Positions 1 to 6,306 of a stretch of 64,000 bases of DNA are shown piece after piece. This DNA comes from Rhizobium sp. Q54 (GTDB lineage Bacteria; Pseudomonadota; Alphaproteobacteria; Rhizobiales; Xanthobacteraceae), in contig CAMAUC010000009.1 in the NCBI GenBank assembly GCA_945861265.1, forward strand, positions 16,262 to 80,261, in the 5' to 3' direction. The position numbers were made by a program, and so were the translations under genes. Positions within the stretch are counted from its first letter, which is position 1. Every line of letters starts with the position of its first letter. The notes beneath the pieces were generated by a model. The model did no database searches. It worked only from the letters and a program-made list of their open reading frames with translations, and had not been told where the DNA came from.

Positions 1-2
1 TC

Positions 3-608
3 GTCGACGCGGTCGATGAGCTGCAACGCGAAGGCGCCAACGCGCTGCTCAAGGTGCTGGAGGAACCGCCGGAGCGCACATTGCTGCTGCTTATCAGTCA
101 TTCGCCCGGACGTGAGCTGCCGACGCTACGCTCGCGCTGCCGGCGTCTGTTGCTGCGGCCGCTTGCCGCCGATGACGTCGCGCGCGCAGTGCAGGCGGCG
201 ACCGGACGCGATGCCGCCGACCTCGAGGTCGTGCAGGCCGTGGATGCCGCCGACGGCAGTGTTGGCCGCGCGCTGCGCTTTCTCGACGGTCCGGCGCTGG
301 CACTGCGCCAGCGCGTGCTCGCTTTGCTGGCGCAATTGCCCAATCCCGATCCGCGCGCCCTGCATGCGCTCGGCGATGCCTTGTCCGGCAGCGAGCCGCA
401 GACGCTTGCCGCCTTCATCGACATGGTCAATGCCTGGCTGTCGGGCCGGCTCGACGCCGATGTGCGCAGCGCCGCGCAGATGGCCAAGGCGGCGCAGGCC
501 TGGGAAAAGGTCAATCGCGCCGCGCGCGATGTCGAGGCCTATAATCTCGAGCGCAAGCCTCTGGTGTTTTCCGTGTTCGATCTGCTCGCCGAGACGGCTC
601 GCGCCTGA
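3..608 (+). CDS. holB: DNA polymerase III subunit delta' (HolB), 3' part only
   Basis: The window opens inside this gene; the frame is open from base 3 with no start in view. HolB is the delta' subunit of the clamp loader that places the sliding clamp on DNA. The first visible residues, DELQREGANALLKVLEEPP, are the conserved AAA+ block just after the sensor region, followed by the arginine-rich segment LPTLRSRCRRL. About 200 C-terminal residues remain, carrying the helical collar domain. The usual rhizobial order holB-metG-tatD is interrupted here by about 10 kb of other genes, since metG begins only at 11163. A hairpin follows the stop codon. Confidence 0.93.
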   Translation, partial: VDAVDELQREGANALLKVLEEPPERTLLLLISHSPGRELPTLRSRCRRLLLRPLAADDVARAVQAATGRDAADLEVVQAVDAADGSVGRALRFLDGPALALRQRVLALLAQLPNPDPRALHALGDALSGSEPQTLAAFIDMVNAWLSGRLDADVRSAAQMAKAAQAWEKVNRAARDVEAYNLERKPLVFSVFDLLAETARA

Positions 609-612
609 CGAC

Positions 613-637
613 CGCGGGCGATAGATTTATCGCCGCG
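613..637 (+). terminator. Hairpin just after holB, possible terminator without U-tract
   Basis: Five bases after the holB stop, GGCGATA (617-623) pairs with TATCGCC (628-634) and the stem extends to CGC/GCG (613-615 with 635-637) past one bulged G. No T-run follows, so it could protect the 3' end or act with Rho rather than be a classical intrinsic terminator. Confidence 0.4.
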
Positions 638-1015
638 AAAATCCAAGATGTTTGTTCAGCATTGCCAAAACCGCGCTACAAAAATTGTGGTCACGTGATT
701 GTGAAGTCGCGCCGGTCGTCGATGATCGTGCTGTCGCGATCGACAAAGCATCGCGAAAAACATGCGCATGCTGCGTCTTAGCGACGTATCATACAGGCTG
801 CAAAGATTTTTTTATAATGGAATAACATTCTGACCAATTCTAAATGCTGTCGCTGTGCAGTATTGCACAGCGCCATATTGGCTATAGTGAATACGCTATC
901 AACTACGAATCTTCCGTTGCGTTTGGGTTGATCGGATTCATCTTAAATCAAACGATATGCCGCTAGCGGATGGCTATTTCGGGATTGCAAAGCCGCTGAC
1001 GTGCCTATCGCATTC
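638..1015. other. AT-rich intergenic region, no gene seen
   Basis: This is one of two gene-free stretches longer than 300 bases. It is clearly richer in A+T than its surroundings, especially 805-960, which fits a promoter region for the ribbon-helix-helix gene downstream. It holds the perfect inverted repeat at 851-872, listed separately. I see no ORF with a plausible start, no tRNA and no riboswitch. Confidence 0.5.
851..872. promoter_or_regulatory. Perfect 8-bp inverted repeat upstream of the RHH gene
   Basis: CGCTGTGC (851-858) and GCACAGCG (865-872) form a perfect inverted repeat with a 6-base AT-rich centre, about 155 bases before the ribbon-helix-helix start. Such dimeric sites are typical operators for RHH or HTH regulators, so autoregulation by the downstream protein is possible. 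A small RNA hairpin is the alternative; no T-run follows. Confidence 0.35.
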
Positions 1016-1027
1016 AAGGAGGCGCAC

Positions 1028-1303
1028 ATGAAATCGCTCGTAATCAAGCGCTCTATCGTGATCGCTGGACACAAGACAAGCGTCAGTCTGGAAGACGCTT
1101 TCTGGTCCGAGTTGAAGGACATCGCCGAGCAAAAGGATCAGACCTTGTCGAGCGTGGTCGGCGAAATCGATACGCGCCGGCTGCAGGGCAATCTGTCGTC
1201 GGCGATCCGGCTTTTCGTTCTCGACAACGCGCGCAGCCGGGCGACCCAGCAGACGGGCGTGCGGCACATGGCCGGCACGGCGGCGACGGCGCTGCAGGCC
1301 TGA
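1028..1303 (+). CDS. Ribbon-helix-helix domain protein
   Basis: A 91-residue protein of the RHH_4 type, a family of short putative DNA-binding proteins common in alphaproteobacteria. The beta-strand segment SLVIKRSIVIAGHKTSVSLE is followed by two helices (about residues 21-38 and 46-66), and the block NLSSAIRLFVLDN is typical of the family. I place the start at the ATG at 1028 because AAGGAGG (1016-1022) lies at ideal spacing; an upstream in-frame start at 1001 lacks such a site. It converges with eutC. The target is unknown; the inverted repeat at 851-872 is a candidate. Confidence 0.8.
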   Translation: MKSLVIKRSIVIAGHKTSVSLEDAFWSELKDIAEQKDQTLSSVVGEIDTRRLQGNLSSAIRLFVLDNARSRATQQTGVRHMAGTAATALQA

Positions 1304-1326
1304 ACTGGCCTTCTAGGGTGGCGGAA

Positions 1327-2109
1327 TTAGTTACTGCCAATCTGTAGGCGATCGGACGCGTCTTTCAGGCTGACGCCGGATATACCAAACCTGCGCATCG
1401 CGGTGAGCAGATGCGCAATCTTGTACGCGGCATCGGCGTAACCGATTCCATCCGGCCGGATATTGGAAACGCAGTTGCGGTCGGCGTCGGAGGTCAGCGT
1501 TCCGGGTTTGCAAGTCAGGTAAGCGCCCATGCTGTCGGGGGCGCTCAATCCGGGACGCTCGCCGATCAGCACGACAACACAGGTCGCGCATAGCGCCGAC
1601 GCCACCGCATCGCCGATGGCGACGCGGCCGCGTTCAACGATGACGAGCGGGGCCGGGCGCCAGCCGTCGCGGCGCAAAATTTTCAAGGTTGCCGAGAAAA
1701 CCGGCGCGGCATGGCTTTGCACAGCGCGCGCCGACAGGCCGTCGCTGACGACAAACACGACATCATAGGGGCTTGCTTGTCCGGCGGCCGCGAGCGTGTG
1801 CTCGCTTTCCGGTGTCAAGCGGCGGCCGAGATCGGGGCGCATCAGATAGGTCGACTTATCGGCGGCAGCGCTCGATACCGTCAGCACCGGCAGGCCGAGA
1901 GGCGCAAGGTCGCTAGCAAGGCGCGGCGCATCGAGTTCGGCATGCACCGCGTCGCGCGCCTGCGCGTGCGCCAGTTGGAAGGCGAGCAGAGGCGCGGTCG
2001 AAAGCGACGCACCGCTGCGCGGCAGACCAATGCGGGCGGCGGTCAGGCGGCGCAAATCGGTCCACAGCGCGCCATCGGCAGGCGCCGGAGTTTTGTCGTC
2101 TTTGCTCAT
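1327..2109 (-). CDS. eutC: Ethanolamine ammonia-lyase small subunit
   Basis: EutC is the light chain of adenosylcobalamin-dependent ethanolamine ammonia-lyase, which converts ethanolamine to acetaldehyde and ammonia. The 260-residue length is normal. Family blocks are visible: VVFVVSDGLSARAVQSHA near the middle, then LIGERPGLSAPDSMGAYLT and the C-terminal RNCVSNIRPDGIGY, where the cobalamin-side loop lies. Its ATG overlaps the eutB stop as ATGA, so the subunits are translationally coupled. No reactivase (eutA), permease, aldehyde dehydrogenase or microcompartment gene is nearby, so this looks like a cytosolic nitrogen-scavenging version. Confidence 0.95.
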   Translation of the reverse strand: MSKDDKTPAPADGALWTDLRRLTAARIGLPRSGASLSTAPLLAFQLAHAQARDAVHAELDAPRLASDLAPLGLPVLTVSSAAADKSTYLMRPDLGRRLTPESEHTLAAAGQASPYDVVFVVSDGLSARAVQSHAAPVFSATLKILRRDGWRPAPLVIVERGRVAIGDAVASALCATCVVVLIGERPGLSAPDSMGAYLTCKPGTLTSDADRNCVSNIRPDGIGYADAAYKIAHLLTAMRRFGISGVSLKDASDRLQIGSN

Positions 2110-3491
2110 GTGCCCTCCGCCGGCAGCAGCGCGCGGAATTGCGACGGCATGACGCGCGGACGAATGCGGTCTTGCACGTCGAGCAGGCCGTGCCGCGCCA
2201 GCCAGGTTTCAAACTCCGGCGCGGGTTTTCGGTGCAGCAAATCGCGCATGGCGAGCGCGTCGTGGAACGACGTGCTCTGATAGCCGAGCATGATATCGTC
2301 GGCGCCGGGAACGCCCATCACAAAATTGACTCCCGATCCAGTGAGCAGCGCGAGCAGCGCGTCGGCGTCGTCCTGGTCGGCCTCGGCGTGATTGGTGTAG
2401 CAGACATCGACGCCCATCGGCAGGCCGAGAATCTTGCCGCAGAAATGATCCTCCAGTCCGGCGCGCGTGATCTGCTTGCCATCGTAGAGATATTCCGGGC
2501 CGATGAAGCCGACCACGCTGTTGACGAGAAGCGGCCGGAAGGCGCGGGCGACCGCGTAAGCGCGCGCTTCCAGTGTCTGCTGATCGACGCCGTGATGCGC
2601 ATTGGCCGACAGCGCCGAGCCCTGGCCGGTCTCGAAATACATGACGTTGTCGCCGATCGTGCCGCGCCTGAGCGACAGGGTCGCGTCGTGCGCTTCCTTC
2701 AGGAGAGCGAGATCGATGCCGAAGCTTTTGTTGGCTCCTTGCGTGCCGGCGATCGACTGGAAGGTGAGATCGACCGGCGAGCCCTTGCCGATCAGGTCGA
2801 GGGTGGTGGTGACATGCGCCAGCACGCAAGTCTGCGTCGGGATGTCGAGCCGGGCCCTGATCTCGTCGAGCATCGACAACAGCGCGTGCGCGCGGTCGGG
2901 ACTGTCGGTCGCCGGATTGATGCCGATGACGGCATCTCCCGCGCCGAGCAGCAAGCCATCGAGAATGCTGGCGGCGATGCCGCGCGCGTCGTCGGTCGGA
3001 TGGTTCGGCTGCAAGCGCACCGACAACCGCCCGGGCAGGCCGATCGTGTCGCGGAAGCGCGTTACCACCGTGCATTTCGCCGCCATCACCATCAGGTCTT
3101 GCAGGCGGCTGATCTTGGAGACGGCGGCGGCCATTTCCGGCGTCAGGCCGGGCGCCAAAGTCGTGAGGACAGAAGACGTGGCGTGGTCGGACAATAGAAA
3201 ATCGCGCAGGGCGCCGACCGTCAGATGTGACACCGCGGTGAAGGCGGCCTTGTCATGGCTGTCGATAATCAGCCGGGTGACCTCGTCATCCTCATAAGGG
3301 ACGACGGCTTCGTTGAGGAAGGTGGTGAGCGGCAGATCGGCGAGCGCGAATTGCGCCGCCACCCGCTCTTCGCCGCTGTCGGCGATCAGGCCGGCGAGCG
3401 CGTCGCCGCTGCGCGCCGGCGTCGCCTTGGCCAGCAAGGTTTTCAGATCGGCAAAGACGTAACGGCGCGCGCCGACGGTCGCAGCATACAT
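2106..3491 (-). CDS. eutB: Ethanolamine ammonia-lyase large subunit
   Basis: EutB is the heavy chain holding the TIM-barrel active site of the B12-dependent lyase. The 461-residue length fits the family. Diagnostic blocks include RLSVRLQPNHPTDD, VIGINPATDS, the substrate-site region YFETGQGSALSANAHHG and GVDVCYTNHAEADQDD. It is the first gene of an eutBC pair overlapping by four bases. No good Shine-Dalgarno precedes the ATG; the 3' arm of a strong inverted repeat (3495-3533) lies there instead, which may control translation. Confidence 0.96.
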   Translation of the reverse strand: MYAATVGARRYVFADLKTLLAKATPARSGDALAGLIADSGEERVAAQFALADLPLTTFLNEAVVPYEDDEVTRLIIDSHDKAAFTAVSHLTVGALRDFLLSDHATSSVLTTLAPGLTPEMAAAVSKISRLQDLMVMAAKCTVVTRFRDTIGLPGRLSVRLQPNHPTDDARGIAASILDGLLLGAGDAVIGINPATDSPDRAHALLSMLDEIRARLDIPTQTCVLAHVTTTLDLIGKGSPVDLTFQSIAGTQGANKSFGIDLALLKEAHDATLSLRRGTIGDNVMYFETGQGSALSANAHHGVDQQTLEARAYAVARAFRPLLVNSVVGFIGPEYLYDGKQITRAGLEDHFCGKILGLPMGVDVCYTNHAEADQDDADALLALLTGSGVNFVMGVPGADDIMLGYQSTSFHDALAMRDLLHRKPAPEFETWLARHGLLDVQDRIRPRVMPSQFRALLPAEGT

Positions 3492-3494
3492 CGA

Positions 3495-3533
3495 GGGCCC
3501 CGTTCGCTATCCGGTCGGATGGAGTCGGGGCCC
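3495..3533. promoter_or_regulatory. Inverted repeat in the eutB leader
   Basis: GGGCCCCG (3495-3502) and CGGGGCCC (3526-3533) are perfect 8-base arms around a 23-base loop, ending three bases before the eutB ATG on the minus strand. In RNA the GC-only stem would cover the ribosome-binding region. It could be a protein operator or a translational control hairpin. It lacks the conserved boxes of a cobalamin riboswitch. Confidence 0.4.
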
Positions 3534-3601
3534 ACTATAGCGGAATGATGCCGCTTAAGCGTTGGTTGTGTCGGGAACCAGAAAACGGAAGGCAGCGACG
3601 G

Positions 3602-3994
3602 CTAGTAGCCCCGCCGCCGTTCTTTCTTGGCCGACTTGCGCGCGGCATAGCGCGCGTCGCGCGCCGCCTTCTGTTCGGCCAGCAGCGCCTCTTCGGCGGC
3701 CTGTTTTTCGGCGGCGATCAGGGCTTCAAGCTCGGCCGCTTCGGCCTTGGCCTTGAGCTGACGCTCGGCTTCGGCGGCGGCCAGCACGGCCAGTTCGGCC
3801 TCGCGCACCTTGCGGGCGGCTTCGCGCTCGGCCATGCGGGCGTCGCGCGCTTCAGCGATGGCGAGGCGCTTGAGGCGCTGCTCTTCGAGGGTCGGATCCT
3901 GGGCGGCGGCCTTGAATTTCTCCAGCATCGCCTTTTTGACGGCGGCAGCGTTATTCCGACGCTCCAAAACGTCGGGGCTTCTAAAGTGGGCCAA
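3602..3994 (-). CDS. DUF6481 family protein, charged helical
   Basis: A 130-residue, very Ala/Glu/Lys/Arg-rich protein that should form one long helix or coiled coil (about residues 20-115), ending in a basic tail. The N-terminus AHFRSPDVLERRNNAA matches the DUF6481 family of small alphaproteobacterial proteins of unknown function. I chose the TTG at 3994 because CAGGAG lies six bases upstream; a longer frame reaches 4048 but adds an atypical N-terminus. No catalytic residues, signal peptide or membrane segment are visible. An RNA- or ribosome-binding role would be a guess based only on charge. Confidence 0.7.
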   Translation of the reverse strand: MAHFRSPDVLERRNNAAAVKKAMLEKFKAAAQDPTLEEQRLKRLAIAEARDARMAEREAARKVREAELAVLAAAEAERQLKAKAEAAELEALIAAEKQAAEEALLAEQKAARDARYAARKSAKKERRRGY

Positions 3995-4118
3995 GTGATT
4001 CTCCTGAGGGGGGACAGTCCGCCGCTTATATGGCGCGCCGGAGCCCATTCTTCAACACCATTGGCGTCGAATTACCGGATTTAACCCGATACCGCCCCGG
4101 TTGGGTTAGCGCGCTATT

Positions 4119-5051
4119 TCACGCCTTCAGGTATTTGTCGAAAAACGCCTTGGTGTCGGCAAAAGCCTGACGTTGCACGGCGTCGGGTTTGTAGGTGCCG
4201 TCGGCCTCGCGCACCGGATAGATGAAGCCGTGCAAATCGTGGTCGTAGCTCTTCCAGATCGCGTCCTTGCCCATTTCGTGCAGCAAATCGTAGCTGACGC
4301 GGAAAATGCCCTGCAATTCGTCGTCGTCGCGCCCTTGCACGAAAAACGGCGTGTCGATCGGCGCGACGCGGGCACGCGCGACTTCCTCGGTGATGCGGGC
4401 GCGCACCTTGGCCGGCTCGCGCATCAGCATCTTCTCGACATTCAACAAGCCGGTCTTGGGATCGATATGGGCGGTCTCGTCCGGGCGCAGGCGCAGGAAT
4501 TCGTGGCTGGCCGGCTCGCTGGCGACGAAACATTTGAAGCCGTGGTATTCGGACGCGATCTTGAGCGCCATCTCGCCGCCGTGGCTGACGCCGATATAGC
4601 CGAGCCTGTTGCCGTCGATGAACGGCAATGTCTTGCAGTATTCGGCGACGGCGATCGCGTCCTCATATTCGAGCGGGCCGCGATTGAACAGTTGCCGGTG
4701 CTGGCGGCCTGACTGGATCAGCTTGCCGATCTTGTCATAGGCGTAGTCGACCTCGGCGCGATAGCGCATCCAGGCGACCGCGTAACCGGCGTCGAGCAGC
4801 TGGTCCTGGGTCCAGCCTTTGGTATCGATGTGATCGCGCAGCATGGTCATGCCGCCGCCGCCATTTCCCGTGGCGAAAAGGATCAGCGGAAACGGCCCCT
4901 TGCCTTCCGGCTTGCGCATGCCGATCGGGATATAGGCGCCGTCGACCATCTCGATATACATGAGATCGACCGGATAGCGCGAGCCGGGCACCGGCACGGT
5001 CACCACGATATGCGCCGGATCGATGGCCGAAGGCACTGACGACACGCTCAT
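4119..5051 (-). CDS. Alpha/beta hydrolase family protein
   Basis: A 310-residue cytosolic hydrolase of the dienelactone hydrolase/prolyl oligopeptidase type; no signal peptide. The nucleophile elbow GVSHGGE puts Ser156 in place, the likely acid is in QGRDDDEL (about 242-244), and the base is in SYDHDLHGF (His274). An oxyanion-side loop TGNGGGGMT lies near residue 65. The substrate cannot be read from the sequence; an esterase on small or acylated compounds is most likely. AAGGTAG precedes the ATG. The gene stands alone, 105 bases downstream of the PhoH-like gene with a hairpin between. Confidence 0.82.
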   Translation of the reverse strand: MSVSSVPSAIDPAHIVVTVPVPGSRYPVDLMYIEMVDGAYIPIGMRKPEGKGPFPLILFATGNGGGGMTMLRDHIDTKGWTQDQLLDAGYAVAWMRYRAEVDYAYDKIGKLIQSGRQHRQLFNRGPLEYEDAIAVAEYCKTLPFIDGNRLGYIGVSHGGEMALKIASEYHGFKCFVASEPASHEFLRLRPDETAHIDPKTGLLNVEKMLMREPAKVRARITEEVARARVAPIDTPFFVQGRDDDELQGIFRVSYDLLHEMGKDAIWKSYDHDLHGFIYPVREADGTYKPDAVQRQAFADTKAFFDKYLKA

Positions 5052-5072
5052 GGGGGCTACCTTGTGCGAAGC

Positions 5073-5100
5073 AACGGGAGGCGCAGTCTCCCGTTTTTTT
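5073..5100 (+). terminator. Intrinsic-terminator-like hairpin on the plus strand
   Basis: AACGGGAG (5073-5080) pairs perfectly with CTCCCGTT (5088-5095) around a 7-base loop and runs into seven T residues (5094-5100) on the plus strand. The orientation is odd, because both neighbouring genes are on the minus strand. Read on the minus strand the U-tract is lost. It may end an antisense or small transcript, or fold in the leader of the alpha/beta hydrolase mRNA. Confidence 0.5.
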
Positions 5101-5156
5101 CGCCGCGCACAAGGCAGGTGAGGGCGTGTTACCCCGGTTTAATCCATCCAACTAAA

Positions 5157-5891
5157 TCAGAGGTGGGCCTCCTCGAACGCATTCACCCACATGGCGCAGA
5201 TGCCGGAGCGGACAATGTCGCCGCGGGTGAATTCGATCACCGGCACCGGCAGGTTCTGCGTGTCGATCAGTTGAATGACCGTGCGCAGGCCGCTGTCGCT
5301 GGGCAGATCACATTGGCTGATATCGCCATTGATGACGACGGTGCAGTCCTCGCCGATACGGGTGAGGAAGGTCTTGATCTCGGCCGGCGTCGCGTTCTGC
5401 GCTTCGTCGAGCAGGACGAAGGCGTTTTTCCATGAACGCCCGCGCATCACCTCGAACGGCACCAGTTCGATCGAGCCGTTCTTGAGCGCGATGTCGTAGG
5501 CCGCCTTGCCGATGCGCTCCTTGATGGCTTCCGCGACGGGCGCCGCCCAAGGCGCGAACTTGTCCTCGAGCGAACCGGGGAAGTAGCCGAGCGAGCGGCC
5601 GCACGGCACGTTCGGCCGGGTCAGGATGATCTTGTCGATGCGGCGGTTGCGGAACAGATCGGCGGCGTGCGTGGCGGCGATCCAGGTCTTGCCGGTGCCG
5701 GCGGGGCCGAGAACGATGACCTGGGGACTTTTACGCAGCGCGTCGAGATAGTCGGCCTGGGTGGGATTGAGTGCTTTGATCGGCGGCAGGGTTCGCTCGG
5801 CTTCGAACTTGCTGTGCTGAAAATTGATGATTTCGGCGGAACCGGACAAACGATCGTTACGGCGTCTCTTCTTGTTCAGGTTCTTACCCAA
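5157..5891 (-). CDS. PhoH family ATPase
   Basis: A 244-residue cytosolic protein of the PhoH/YlaK-like P-loop family, related to helicase AAA domains and linked in other bacteria to RNA metabolism under stress. Walker A GPAGTGKT is at 62-69 and Walker B VLLDEAQ at 159-165; TRPNVPCGRSLGYFPG and INGDISQCDLP are family blocks. It lacks the N-terminal KH domain of the longer PhoH/YbeZ proteins. I chose the TTG at 5891 because AGAAGGAG lies about seven bases upstream; an alternative frame start is at 5948. The early KKRRRNDR stretch suggests nucleic-acid contact. Confidence 0.87.
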   Translation of the reverse strand: MGKNLNKKRRRNDRLSGSAEIINFQHSKFEAERTLPPIKALNPTQADYLDALRKSPQVIVLGPAGTGKTWIAATHAADLFRNRRIDKIILTRPNVPCGRSLGYFPGSLEDKFAPWAAPVAEAIKERIGKAAYDIALKNGSIELVPFEVMRGRSWKNAFVLLDEAQNATPAEIKTFLTRIGEDCTVVINGDISQCDLPSDSGLRTVIQLIDTQNLPVPVIEFTRGDIVRSGICAMWVNAFEEAHL

Positions 5892-6306
5892 GGCCGACTC
5901 CTTCTGGTGGACTGCTAGGGGCGCAACATGGAACGCATAGACCAGCACGCCGCGTGGCGGCGTCGTTTTAGATGCATCGAACGTCCCAAGTGGGAGCTGG
6001 GATAAGCGCTTGTGGCGGCGGGAGAACTGGCGTCAGGGAGGGCTTTGGTCCCGCGTGACCCGGTTACCGTATCGATCCGAAATCGACCAACCGCCATGTC
6101 CATCAGGCTAGGCGATTCGCATGACGGATTCTTAAAAAAAATCGCTCTGCGGGCACGCGATCAACCGGCCCGCATTTCGGCGATTAAAGCTGAGATCGGG
6201 TTAAAATTATCGGCAATACAATTTAGCTCAATAGGTAATGGCCTTATTTTACGAGCCTTGTAGCAAAATCGCGTAACGCTGCTGTTCTTCTTTTACGTCG
6301 CAAACA
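5892..6306. other. Intergenic region between divergent genes, nothing clear
   Basis: This gap separates the divergent PhoH-like gene and the diguanylate cyclase. The part 6120-6260 is AT-rich (for example TTAAAAAAAATCG near 6131 and ATTTTACGAGCC near 6245) and should hold the promoter for the cyclase. A short open frame inside it (6012-6263) has no ribosome-binding site or recognisable composition and is not called. Confidence 0.45.

Noticed and set aside
3495..3533. Cobalamin riboswitch before eutB
   Set aside because: Only one simple hairpin in a short leader; no B12-box or multi-stem core can be found.
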